A stretch of DNA of 48,401 nucleotides from Candidatus Altarchaeum sp. (lineage in GTDB: Archaea; Altiarchaeota; Altiarchaeia; Altiarchaeales; Altiarchaeaceae). The notes under the pieces are model-generated. The model did no database searches. It saw nothing but the letters and a program-made list of their open reading frames with translations, and was not told the origin of the DNA. The DNA lies in the NCBI GenBank assembly GCA_018260615.1, contig JAGWDQ010000082.1, positions 1-48,401 on the forward strand. Direction: 5' to 3'. This document shows, piece by piece, positions 24,421 through 33,186 of this stretch. Both the position numbers and the translations under genes were made by a program. Position 1 is the first letter of the stretch. Each line of letters starts with the position of its first letter.

Positions 24421-25491
24421 ATGAAAATTTTAGTTGATATCGGACACCCGGCACATGTGCATTTATTCAAGAACTTTATATGGAACATGGAGAAAAAAGG
24501 ACATGAAATCTTGATAACTGCAAAAGATAAAGATGTTACGATTGAATTACTTGATAACTACGGATTTAAATACGAAATAGTTGGAAAATATGGAAAAAGT
24601 ACATTATCAAAAATTAAAGATATGATAAGCATAGATTATAAGATGTATAAAATTGCTAAAAAATTTAGACCTGATATTTTAACGGGGGTGTCGGCGGTTA
24701 ATGCAGCTCATGTGTCAGCATTATTAAGGAAGCCGTGTGTTGTTTTTGATGACACCGAGCATTCATCATTGGAACATAAATTATACGTTCCATTTGCAAG
24801 TGCAATTTGTACTCCATCCTGTTTCAAAAAAGATTTAGGAAAAAAGCAGATTCGTTTCAATGGCTTCAAAGAACTCGCATACTTGCATCCGAATTATTTT
24901 AAACCAAATTCCGCTATTTTGGATGAATTAAATTTAAGTAAGGATGATAAATTTATAATTGTAAGATTTATTTCATGGCAAGCAACACATGACATTGGAT
25001 ATAAAGGAATGAATTTGGAATCAAAAATTAGATTAGTTAAAGAAATGGAGAAATATGGAAAGGTCTTTATAACATCTGAATCTAAATTAGAAAAGGACTT
25101 TGAAAAATATAGAATTACAATTTCACCTGAAAAATTACATGATTTGCTTTATTATGCGACATTGTATATTGGCGAAGGGGGAACTACTTCAACAGAAGCG
25201 GCAATTCTTGGAACTCCCTCAATACTCATTGATTCCCAGGCAAAGTTTTGTGGAGTGCATAATGAACTGATGAATACATACGGCTTGCAGTTATATTATG
25301 ACTCTGACAAAAAAGAGGATGCCTTTAAGAAAGCAATTGAAATATTAGAAAATAAAAATTCAAAAAAGGACTGGCAAATAAAGAGAGAAAAAATGCTTAA
25401 AGACAAGATTGATGTAACAAAATTTATGGTTGACTTTATTGAGAATTATCCGGAAGGTCTTTATGAATATAAATGTAATTATTTAAAATAA
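24421..25491 (+). CDS. DUF354 family GT-B-like protein
   Basis: A 356-aa protein with the family opening VDIGHPAHVHLFKNF and the late EGGTTSTEAAILGTPSI loop, which resembles the nucleotide-sugar binding region of GT-B enzymes and UDP-GlcNAc 2-epimerases. DUF354 members are common in archaeal glycan clusters; the reaction is not established as far as I know. A glycosyltransferase is the likeliest role. Confidence 0.8.
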   Translation: MKILVDIGHPAHVHLFKNFIWNMEKKGHEILITAKDKDVTIELLDNYGFKYEIVGKYGKSTLSKIKDMISIDYKMYKIAKKFRPDILTGVSAVNAAHVSALLRKPCVVFDDTEHSSLEHKLYVPFASAICTPSCFKKDLGKKQIRFNGFKELAYLHPNYFKPNSAILDELNLSKDDKFIIVRFISWQATHDIGYKGMNLESKIRLVKEMEKYGKVFITSESKLEKDFEKYRITISPEKLHDLLYYATLYIGEGGTTSTEAAILGTPSILIDSQAKFCGVHNELMNTYGLQLYYDSDKKEDAFKKAIEILENKNSKKDWQIKREKMLKDKIDVTKFMVDFIENYPEGLYEYKCNYLK

Positions 25492-25500
25492 TAATAAAGA

Positions 25501-25821
25501 ATGGAACACTTTATGAAAGATGATGCTCTGGGATATTTTGTACAGCGAATTCGTGAGCAGTTAGATAATAATCTTAAACGGATTATTTTATTTGGTTCGA
25601 AGGCTCGCGGAGATGATGTGGTGGGTTCTGACTATGACTGTCTGGTAATTGTAGACGCGGTTTCACGAAAAATCAATGATATTGTAGATAAAGTGGCAGG
25701 TGAAACCCTCTATCAATATAACACAGTATTTTCTGTAGTTCTCATCTCGGAAGAAAAATATAATCGTCAAATTTACAATCCACTCTTGATGAATATTAAC
25801 AAGGAGGGGACTATATTATGA
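25501..25821 (+). CDS. MNT-type nucleotidyltransferase antitoxin (MntA-like)
   Basis: A 106-aa minimal nucleotidyltransferase with GSKARG (32-37) and the SDYD metal-binding pair (D44, D46). In MNT-HEPN systems this enzyme modifies and silences the HEPN RNase encoded next. The stop overlaps the HEPN start by 4 nt. All six Arg codons are CGN (cga, cgt, cgg, cgc), whereas neighbouring genes use mostly AGA, so the pair looks recently acquired. An in-frame ATG at codon 5 is an alternative start. Confidence 0.85.
   Translation: MEHFMKDDALGYFVQRIREQLDNNLKRIILFGSKARGDDVVGSDYDCLVIVDAVSRKINDIVDKVAGETLYQYNTVFSVVLISEEKYNRQIYNPLLMNINKEGTIL
25801..25807 (+). promoter_or_regulatory. Strong Shine-Dalgarno of the HEPN gene
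   Basis: AAGGAGG lies 10 bp before the ATG at 25818, inside the MNT gene. Most other genes in the window have no such site, which supports a foreign origin of the pair. Confidence 0.65.
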
Positions 25822-26264
25822 ACAAAAATAAAATTCTCATGGAACAATTGGAAACAATGATACGAAAGGCTGAACGTTCACTTGCTTCTGCCAAACGGCA
25901 GATTGAAGAAGGCGATTATGACTTTGCATCGTCTCGCGTTTACTATGCTGCTTTTTACGCGATGGAAGCCATTCTCCTGACTGAAAACATGGTGTTCTCC
26001 AAACATGGTGCCGTTATTGGTGCCTTTAACCAGCATTTCATCAAACCAGGTATTTTTCCAAAAGAATTCAGCAAGCTAATCACTCGTATTTTTCGTGAAA
26101 GGCACATCGGAGATTATGAATTTGATTTAAGTATCGGAGAGGATGAAGCAAAAGAAGATCTTGAGCATGCTGAAAGAATAGTGAAAAATATCACGAGTTA
26201 CTTAACCAGAGAAGGATTTATAGAGTACAAATTAGGGGCGGAAGAAAAAGAGGAAAACTTATAA
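25818..26264 (+). CDS. HEPN-domain protein (putative RNase toxin)
   Basis: A 148-aa all-helical protein. The HEPN signature SSRVYYAAFYAMEAILL (about 38-54) and a later RERHIGDYEF segment are visible, as in COG1895-type toxins. It pairs with the MNT gene through an ATGA overlap. Early Arg codons are CGN and the last two are AGA. The pair sits alone between DUF354 and PIG-L genes of the glycan cluster, in the same direction, without obvious inverted repeats at its edges. Confidence 0.83.
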   Translation: MNKNKILMEQLETMIRKAERSLASAKRQIEEGDYDFASSRVYYAAFYAMEAILLTENMVFSKHGAVIGAFNQHFIKPGIFPKEFSKLITRIFRERHIGDYEFDLSIGEDEAKEDLEHAERIVKNITSYLTREGFIEYKLGAEEKEENL

Positions 26265-26272
26265 AACAAAAA

Positions 26273-26911
26273 ATGATATCCTTAAATAGAGTAATGGTTT
26301 TAAGCCCGCACACCGATGATGGGGAAATCGGGGCCGGAGGTACAATAGCACGACTAATTGAAGAAGGAAAGGATGTTTATTATGTTGCATTTTCAAGTTG
26401 TGAGGAATCATTGCACAAGGGATTAAAAGATGACACTTTGAAAAAGGAATGTATTGAAGCAACTGGTCTTTTGGGAATTCCAAAGAAAAATGTCATTTTA
26501 CTTGATTATAAAGTCAGATATTTTTATCAGCACAGGCAGGAAATTCTGGATGAAATAATAAGACATAATAAAGAAATTTCACCCGATGTTGTTTTTGTTC
26601 CATCATTTTATGATACACATCAGGATCATCAGGTTATCTATAATGAATCATTGAGGGCATTTAAAAAAAGTGCTTCCATATTGGGATATGAGCATCCATG
26701 GAATAATCTATCCTTTACAACACACATATATTTTAAATTGGAGGAAAGACATATACAAAAAAAGATAAATGCTTTAAAATGTTATAAATCGCAGGACTTT
26801 CGGTCATATTTTGATGAAAAATATATAAAGGCGTCTGCTTATGCCAAGGGAGTTGAAGTAAATTTTCCTTATACCGAGACATACGAATTAATAAGATTAC
26901 TCATAAAATAA
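26273..26911 (+). CDS. PIG-L/LmbE family N-deacetylase
   Basis: A 212-aa protein. The zinc motif is SPHTDDGEIGAGGT, with Thr where most members have Pro (HPDDE). The distal His motif is DTHQDHQVI. The family removes acetyl from GlcNAc-type residues, on lipid carriers or free sugars. With WbqC, AsnB and ATP-grasp neighbours it would expose an amine for further substitution. Starts 8 bp after the HEPN gene. Confidence 0.86.
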   Translation: MISLNRVMVLSPHTDDGEIGAGGTIARLIEEGKDVYYVAFSSCEESLHKGLKDDTLKKECIEATGLLGIPKKNVILLDYKVRYFYQHRQEILDEIIRHNKEISPDVVFVPSFYDTHQDHQVIYNESLRAFKKSASILGYEHPWNNLSFTTHIYFKLEERHIQKKINALKCYKSQDFRSYFDEKYIKASAYAKGVEVNFPYTETYELIRLLIK

Positions 26912-26918
26912 AATCAAC

Positions 26919-27605
26919 ATGACTATAATAGCAATACATCAGCCAAATTATATCCCGTGGACAGGATATTTTGATAAGATAGCAAAAAGCGACATTTTTG
27001 TTTTCTTTGATGATGTGCAACTGCCAAGGGGAAAGTCGTATGTAACAAGAAACCAGATTTTAGGAGTTAATGGTGTTATGTGGCTAACTGTTCCGGTAAA
27101 AAGTAAAAGCGAGATGATTAAAATAAATGAAACAGAAATTGTGCAAGGCAATTGGAACAAAAAACACTGGAAAAGTATAAATGTTTCTTATTGTAAAGCA
27201 GAATTCTTTAATTCATTTAACAATGAATTTGCAGAAATTTATCAAAAAAACCGGGCAAAAATTTGTGAACTAAATGTTGAATTAATAAAAAAAATTGCAA
27301 AAATTCTACAGATAAATACAAAGTTTGCATTCTCTTCCGAAGTTCCTGTTAAAAGTAACAGCCCTTCTGATAGAATAATTGAGATTGTAAAATATTTTAA
27401 TGCAGATATATATATCAGCGGAAAAGGTATGGGCTCACAAAGATATATTTCTGAAGAAGAGTTTAGAAAAAATAACATAACCTTGATATTTCATGAATTT
27501 AAACATCCTGTGTATAAGCAAACAACGTTGGGCTTTGTGCCAAATCTTTCAATAATTGACTTGCTTTTTAATGCCGGTGAAAAAGCAAAGGATTTTATTT
27601 TATAA
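26919..27605 (+). CDS. WbqC family protein
   Basis: A 228-aa protein with the family opening AIHQPNYIPWTGYFDKIA, the FDDVQLPRGKSY segment and the late FNLSIIDLLFNAG-like end (PNLSIIDLLFNAG). WbqC-like proteins occur widely in O-antigen and capsule clusters; the reaction is unclear, though an acyl or aminoacyl transfer role has been proposed. The next gene begins directly after its stop. Confidence 0.82.
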   Translation: MTIIAIHQPNYIPWTGYFDKIAKSDIFVFFDDVQLPRGKSYVTRNQILGVNGVMWLTVPVKSKSEMIKINETEIVQGNWNKKHWKSINVSYCKAEFFNSFNNEFAEIYQKNRAKICELNVELIKKIAKILQINTKFAFSSEVPVKSNSPSDRIIEIVKYFNADIYISGKGMGSQRYISEEEFRKNNITLIFHEFKHPVYKQTTLGFVPNLSIIDLLFNAGEKAKDFIL

Positions 27606-27606
27606 G

Positions 27607-29445
27607 ATGTGCGGAATTTGCGGTTTTAACTGGAAAGATGAAAATTTGTGTAAGTTGATGGCGGATACATTAAAGCATAGAGGTCCTGATGATGAGGGAT
27701 TTTATTTTGATGAAAATGTAAGTTTAGGTCATAGAAGGTTGAGTATAATTGATTTGGAAAAAGGACATCAGCCGATTCACAATGAAGATAAATCAATATG
27801 GATAGTTTATAATGGTGAAATTTATAATTATTTAGAGTTAAGAAGGGACTTGGAAAATAAACACAAATTTTATACAAATTCAGATACTGAAGTAATTATT
27901 CACGCTTATGAGGAATATGGTTTTGATTGCCTGAATAAATTTAACGGAATGTGGGCATTTTGTATTTATGATAAAAATAAAAATTTGCTGTTTCTTTCAA
28001 GAGACAGATTCGGAGTAAAGCCACTTTATTATTTTTTTGATGGCAAAAATTTTATTTTTGCTTCTGAAATAAAAGCAATTTTGCAGCACAATATAAAAAG
28101 GACTCCAAATGAGGATCTTATTTTTGATTATCTTATGTATAACATTGTTGACCATACAGATGAAACATTTTTCAAAGAGATAAAAAAGATACCCAAAGGA
28201 CACATTGCTATTTTTGAGATAAAAGAAAAGGAATTAAAGATAGAAAGATACTGGACATTAAAATCTGGTAAAGAGAAAGAAGATAAAGAAAAGATAAGGA
28301 ACATTTTTTTGGACTCTATCAGGTTAAGATTGAGAAGTGATGTTCCTGTTGGCTCTTGCTTAAGTGGAGGTATTGATTCATCTTCAATCGTTTGCGCACT
28401 TGCAGGAATGATAGATAACAAAAATATCAAAACCTTCTCCGCGGTTTTTCCCGGAAAAGACATAGATGAAAGTGAATATATAAAAGAGGTTATTGAAAAG
28501 ACAAATATAAAGGCAAATTTTACATCACCATCCGGAAATGACTTAATGAAAGATATAATGAAACTTATATATTATCAGGAGGAGCCGTTTATAGGTCCTG
28601 AGGTTTATACTCAATTTAGAGTTATGGAACTTGCACATGAAAAAGGGTTAAAAGTTCTATTAGATGGGCAGGGCGGTGATGAAATATTAGCAGGATATGT
28701 ATACTTTTTTGGATATTATTTTAAGGAATTGCTAAAGAAAGGCAAAATATTAACATTATTAAGAGAAATTTATTCATATTACAAAAATCATAAGAGTTTT
28801 TACGGAATTGTAGCAATGTTGTATCTATTTTTACCTTATTTTTTTAAAACATACATATTTCAAAGGCGAAATAATTATATGGACAAATCCTTCATGAATA
28901 AGTATCAGAAAGAAAGCACATACTTAAAAGATCTTATTGATGCAAATTCACTGAATGATTCATTACTTAAGCATTTTGAGTATAAATTAGAACACCTTTT
29001 AAAATTTGAAGATAGAAATTCCATGGCGTTTTCTATTGAAACACGGCTTCCTTTTTTAGATTATCGCCTTGTAGAATATTTATTTTCTTTACCTTCCTCA
29101 TCAAAAATAAAGGGTGGTGAAACAAAATTCGTATTTAGAAACGCAATGGAAGGAATATTGCCTGATAAGATATTACAAAGGCAGAGTAAATTTGGATTTG
29201 AGACGCCTGGCAATGAATGGATTAAATTGCCTGAGATATCTGAATTTATAAGAAATATACTAAACAGCAAGTCCTTCAAGGAAAGAGGTTATTTTGATGT
29301 AAAATATATTAAAAAAATATTCAAAAATAAAAATAATCAAGGATTTGTAAAACATAATGGTGAAGTTATATGGAAAGTAATATTATTAGAATTATGGTTT
29401 AGAATGTTTATTGATAAACAAAATGAAAAATTCAAAGGAGTATAG
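27607..29445 (+). CDS. Asparagine synthase-type glutamine amidotransferase
   Basis: A 612-aa protein. The start is set by the catalytic Cys2 in MCGICGF (ATG 27607), not by an upstream in-frame start at 27556. The class II glutaminase domain covers about 1-200 (RGPDDEG, GHRRLSIID, YNGEIYN). The synthetase domain has the P-loop SCLSGGIDSS and DGQGGDE. AsnB-type enzymes in glycan clusters usually amidate uronic acids or similar carboxylates (WbpS-like) rather than make asparagine. The context supports this but does not prove it. Confidence 0.88.
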   Translation: MCGICGFNWKDENLCKLMADTLKHRGPDDEGFYFDENVSLGHRRLSIIDLEKGHQPIHNEDKSIWIVYNGEIYNYLELRRDLENKHKFYTNSDTEVIIHAYEEYGFDCLNKFNGMWAFCIYDKNKNLLFLSRDRFGVKPLYYFFDGKNFIFASEIKAILQHNIKRTPNEDLIFDYLMYNIVDHTDETFFKEIKKIPKGHIAIFEIKEKELKIERYWTLKSGKEKEDKEKIRNIFLDSIRLRLRSDVPVGSCLSGGIDSSSIVCALAGMIDNKNIKTFSAVFPGKDIDESEYIKEVIEKTNIKANFTSPSGNDLMKDIMKLIYYQEEPFIGPEVYTQFRVMELAHEKGLKVLLDGQGGDEILAGYVYFFGYYFKELLKKGKILTLLREIYSYYKNHKSFYGIVAMLYLFLPYFFKTYIFQRRNNYMDKSFMNKYQKESTYLKDLIDANSLNDSLLKHFEYKLEHLLKFEDRNSMAFSIETRLPFLDYRLVEYLFSLPSSSKIKGGETKFVFRNAMEGILPDKILQRQSKFGFETPGNEWIKLPEISEFIRNILNSKSFKERGYFDVKYIKKIFKNKNNQGFVKHNGEVIWKVILLELWFRMFIDKQNEKFKGV

Positions 29446-29456
29446 TAAAATTGAAA

Positions 29457-30512
29457 ATGGATGTTGATATAAAAAAATTAAAACAAAATAAAGAAATGTG
29501 GGATATATTTACAAGAAAAGAGGAATATAACTCAAAACATTTAGACCATTTTGAGATCCATAATTTGAAGAAAGGTAAATATATAACAAAACCAATCGTT
29601 TCAAAATTTTTAATTGAAAATAATTTAAAAATAAATTATCTGGAAAACAAAAAGTTTGCCGTATGTTTAACACATGATGTTGATGACATTTACCCTCCAT
29701 TACACCACACACTACTCTCATCACTTTATTGCATTAAAAATCTAAATTTTAAACAATTAAAAAAACAACTTTTCTGGAAGAATAGCGGAAAAGAATATAG
29801 TCCTTATAGAAATTTCAAAGAAATAATAGATTTAGAAGAAAAATACAGCGCAAAATCATCATTTTATTTTATGGCAACCAACAAGGATATAAAAAGATTT
29901 AGATATCATATTGAAGATTTAGAAAACGATTTGGGCTTTATTTGGGATAATGACTGCGAGATTGGGTTACATGGAGGGTATTATGCATATAATAATTTAG
30001 GGGAAATAAAAAAAGAAAAAGAGAGAATAGAAAAAGTTTTAGGTAAATCAGTTATTGGTTATAGGAATCATTACTTGATGTTCAAAATTCCAGATACATG
30101 GGAATTATTAGAAAAATGCGGATTCAAATACGATACGACAATGGGGTATAATTATGGCGTTGGTTTTAGAAATGGGATGTGTCATCCCTTTAAACCATTT
30201 AATTTGAATAGCAATAAGGAGATTGACATTTTAGAGATTCCCATGATTATTATGGACAGTGCTTTATTTAATGTTTCAATTTCAATTGAACAAACATGGG
30301 AAACTGTAAAGAACATCATAAACACGGTAGAAAAATGTAACGGTGTTTTGACTTTATCCTGGCACAGTGAAGTATTTAACTGGCCTTTTAGAGAAAACTG
30401 GAAGATACTATACGAGAAAATTTTAAAGTATTGTTATGAAAAGAATGCTTGGATGACAAGCGGAGAAGAAATCTATAGGTGGTGGAATAAAAATGAAGAA
30501 TCAAAAAACTAA
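29457..30512 (+). CDS. Polysaccharide deacetylase-like protein
   Basis: About 351 aa from the ATG at 29457; a TTG at 29451 is in frame. The metal motif is CLTHDVDDIY, as in the relics' LRHDVDR, and a GLHGGYYAYNN block and SWHSEVFNW near the end complete the NodB-like fold. This is the intact gene nearest in type to the island's relics, but clearly a different family member. It overlaps the ATP-grasp gene by 20 nt. Confidence 0.83.
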   Translation: MDVDIKKLKQNKEMWDIFTRKEEYNSKHLDHFEIHNLKKGKYITKPIVSKFLIENNLKINYLENKKFAVCLTHDVDDIYPPLHHTLLSSLYCIKNLNFKQLKKQLFWKNSGKEYSPYRNFKEIIDLEEKYSAKSSFYFMATNKDIKRFRYHIEDLENDLGFIWDNDCEIGLHGGYYAYNNLGEIKKEKERIEKVLGKSVIGYRNHYLMFKIPDTWELLEKCGFKYDTTMGYNYGVGFRNGMCHPFKPFNLNSNKEIDILEIPMIIMDSALFNVSISIEQTWETVKNIINTVEKCNGVLTLSWHSEVFNWPFRENWKILYEKILKYCYEKNAWMTSGEEIYRWWNKNEESKN

Positions 30513-31662
30513 AGTATTAGTTACGGACGGTTTACAGAAGAACACTCTTGCAATTTTGAGAACCATGGGCAACAAATATGTAATCGGATGCACAAGTCAT
30601 TATCCAAAAATTCTGACCATTTGTTTTTATTCAAAATATTGTAAAATAAAACATGTTCTAAATACAGAAGTGAACAATATAGATGAATATGCCAAAGAAT
30701 TACTTGATATCATAAAAAAAGAGAATTACGAAGTTATACTCCCGGTAAGTATGCAAAGTTGTTTAGCAGTATCCAAATATAAAAAGGATTTTCTAAATCA
30801 CGCCCATACTTTAGTTCCAGATTATAATAGCATGATGAATGCTTATTACAAAGATAAAACTATTGATCTTGCTAATAAACTTAAAATACCTACTCCCGAA
30901 TCAAAAATTATCAATGAGCTAAACGATTTTCAAAATATAAAAACATTTCCAGTGGTAGTTAAGTCATCTGATGATTCTGGAGCGTTCATAAAATATTGTA
31001 ATGGCAAAAAAGAACTGCTGGAAAATTTCAGATATTTGAAGAAGATAAGTAAAACCCCCATAATTATGCAACAATATGTAAAAGGTTTTGGTTGCGGGTT
31101 TTATGGCATATATAACCACGGAAAATTAATAGCACATTTCATGCACAAAAGAATCAAGGAATTCCCCATAACTGGTGGACCAAGCGCTGTTGCAGAGTCA
31201 TATTTTGATGACAAATTATTTTATTATGGAAAAAAGCTTTGTGACGCTTTGAAATGGAACGGACCAATTATGGTTGAATTTAAATATGATATTGAACAAA
31301 ATGATTATAAGCTAATCGAAATAAACCCTAAATTGTGGGGTTCTTTGGATTTAACGATAAGTGCAGGTGTAAATGTCCCAGAAATACTTATAAAACTTGC
31401 GTTGAAAGAGAAAATTCCAGAGATACAAAAATATAAATATATAAAATATCGGTGGGTTTTCCCGGACGAGTTCAAAGTATTAATGTCAAACCCAACTTTT
31501 AGAAATATCAAAGAATTTTTACATAAAGACAAAGATACAAAAACAAACATTATATTGTCTGATCCTATTCCAACATTTATCCAAAATTTTAGAGGAATAA
31601 TTGAAGGAACACTTATAATTATGAATTCAAAAAGAAAATTTCCACATGGTAAAATAAAATGA
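30493..31662 (+). CDS. ATP-grasp ligase (carbamoyl-phosphate synthase-like)
   Basis: A 389-aa protein with a pre-ATP-grasp domain (VLVTDGLQKNTLAILR) and an ATP-grasp core: FPVVVKSSDDSG, IIMQQYVKG, and the Mg-binding pair in MVEFKYD and KLIEINPKLWGS. Such enzymes join a carboxylate to an amine or thiol. In this setting, adding an amino acid to a sugar is plausible. The N-terminal ATG lies within the previous gene, and its stop overlaps the PHP gene start (ATGATG). Confidence 0.86.
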   Translation: MKNQKTKVLVTDGLQKNTLAILRTMGNKYVIGCTSHYPKILTICFYSKYCKIKHVLNTEVNNIDEYAKELLDIIKKENYEVILPVSMQSCLAVSKYKKDFLNHAHTLVPDYNSMMNAYYKDKTIDLANKLKIPTPESKIINELNDFQNIKTFPVVVKSSDDSGAFIKYCNGKKELLENFRYLKKISKTPIIMQQYVKGFGCGFYGIYNHGKLIAHFMHKRIKEFPITGGPSAVAESYFDDKLFYYGKKLCDALKWNGPIMVEFKYDIEQNDYKLIEINPKLWGSLDLTISAGVNVPEILIKLALKEKIPEIQKYKYIKYRWVFPDEFKVLMSNPTFRNIKEFLHKDKDTKTNIILSDPIPTFIQNFRGIIEGTLIIMNSKRKFPHGKIK

Positions 31663-32384
31663 TGCAGTTTGACTTCCATATACACTCTATGTACTCGTAT
31701 GACTCCATATCCAAGATACCTGACATAATAAAAAGGGCACGAATGAAAGGATTAAGTGGTATTGCCATTACTGATCATGAAACGATTAAGGGAGCAAAAA
31801 TCGCAGAGAAATACTCAAACGATGACTTTATAGTTATTGTGGGATGTGAAATTAATACGGAGATGGGAGACATAATCGGGTTATTTTTAAACGAAGAGAT
31901 AAAATCAAGGAAAAGTTTATCTGTGATTGACGAAATTAAAGGGCAGGAAGGAACAGTTGTACTTCCGCATCCGTTCAGAGGGCACAAGTGGAACTTAATT
32001 AGTAGCGATATTTTAGAAAATATCCGTATTATAGAGGGATTCAACAGTAGAAGCGAAAAAGAAGAAAATTTAAATGCAATACAACTTGCAGAAAAAAGGA
32101 AATTACCGATGATATCCGGGAGTGATGCACATTTAATACAAGAGATAGGTAACGCGATGACAATATTTTATGATGTAGAACTAAATAATGATAACATACG
32201 GAAAATTATAACAAATAACAAGATTAATAGAGAGTTAAATGGTGTTGAAACATCAATTTATCCAAAACTTATAAGTAGTTATGTTGGGGCAATTGATAAA
32301 AGGGGTTTGTATGGATTCTTTGAAAGGAGTATTTCATTACCTTATAAAGGAATTAATAAAATTATAAGAGATTACAAAAAATAA
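31659..32384 (+). CDS. PHP-domain metal-dependent phosphoesterase
   Basis: A 241-aa protein with the complete PHP metal set: DFHIHSMYS (two His), ITDHETI, GCEINT, LPHPFRGHKW and SGSDAH. Related small PHP proteins hydrolyse phosphate esters; a sugar phosphate or polyprenyl phosphate substrate fits the cluster. The starting ATG overlaps the preceding stop, so it is translated together with the ATP-grasp gene. Confidence 0.86.
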   Translation: MMQFDFHIHSMYSYDSISKIPDIIKRARMKGLSGIAITDHETIKGAKIAEKYSNDDFIVIVGCEINTEMGDIIGLFLNEEIKSRKSLSVIDEIKGQEGTVVLPHPFRGHKWNLISSDILENIRIIEGFNSRSEKEENLNAIQLAEKRKLPMISGSDAHLIQEIGNAMTIFYDVELNNDNIRKIITNNKINRELNGVETSIYPKLISSYVGAIDKRGLYGFFERSISLPYKGINKIIRDYKK

Positions 32385-32385
32385 G

Positions 32386-33186
32386 ATGTTTTATAAAACT
32401 GATTTCAAATGTGATGATGAAGAAGAATTGCAGAGTAAACTAAATTACCTATATAATTATAAAAATGATGTGGGCACTAAAGTTTTACATAGAGATAGAA
32501 TAAATCTCTTCTGTTTATTAATGGAGAGATTAATAGAGCAGAATGTCATTGAATCTTTTGATTCGGCAATAGACATCGGTTGTAATGCAGGGGTATATTC
32601 AAAGATTATTTCAGATTTTGGATTTAAACATGTACTGGGAATTGACATTGTTGATGAAATGATTGAAAAAGCAAATGATTTTTTTGCATTTAGCAATAGT
32701 AAAAAGGTTTTAGAATATAAATTGTTAAACGCCGAAAATATAAATACAAATAAAAAATATGATTTCATCCTATGTACTGAAGTTATCGAACATACGAATA
32801 ATCCCTCCAAGGTGGTAGAAAATATTAAATGTATTTTAGCCCCCGGAGGCGTTGCAATTATCACATTGCCTAATAGTATCTCACTACCTTCTATCTTGAC
32901 TTTTTTGTATTATAAAATTAGAAATAAAGAAATGGATAAAATAATGGAACAACATCTAAATTATCCATTTTATAAATCAGTCAGAATTTTTAGAGATGAC
33001 AACTTCCGACTTATAGAAACAAGCGGCACTAATTTAATATTTAAAAATAGTCCATTTCTACGATTATTATATAAAACACCAATATTTGCAACTGTAAATA
33101 AAATCAATTTTTATTTATCCATATTATGGCCATTGAAATATTTTTCACAATTTTTCTTTATCGTAATAAAAAATGAACAAATATAA
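32386..33186 (+). CDS. Class I SAM methyltransferase
   Basis: A 266-aa protein. Motif I is AIDIGCNAGVYSK, followed by the acidic post-I residue in VLGIDIVDEM, and motif ILCTEVIEHTNNP with APGG. It likely O-methylates a sugar or lipid carrier. It begins immediately after the PHP stop and its end overlaps the next gene by 14 nt if that gene starts at 33173. Confidence 0.85.
   Translation: MFYKTDFKCDDEEELQSKLNYLYNYKNDVGTKVLHRDRINLFCLLMERLIEQNVIESFDSAIDIGCNAGVYSKIISDFGFKHVLGIDIVDEMIEKANDFFAFSNSKKVLEYKLLNAENINTNKKYDFILCTEVIEHTNNPSKVVENIKCILAPGGVAIITLPNSISLPSILTFLYYKIRNKEMDKIMEQHLNYPFYKSVRIFRDDNFRLIETSGTNLIFKNSPFLRLLYKTPIFATVNKINFYLSILWPLKYFSQFFFIVIKNEQI

Noticed and set aside
27556..27606. Upstream start for the AsnB-type protein
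   Set aside because: It would bury the catalytic N-terminal Cys and overlap the WbqC gene; the MCGICGF start is required for the glutaminase.
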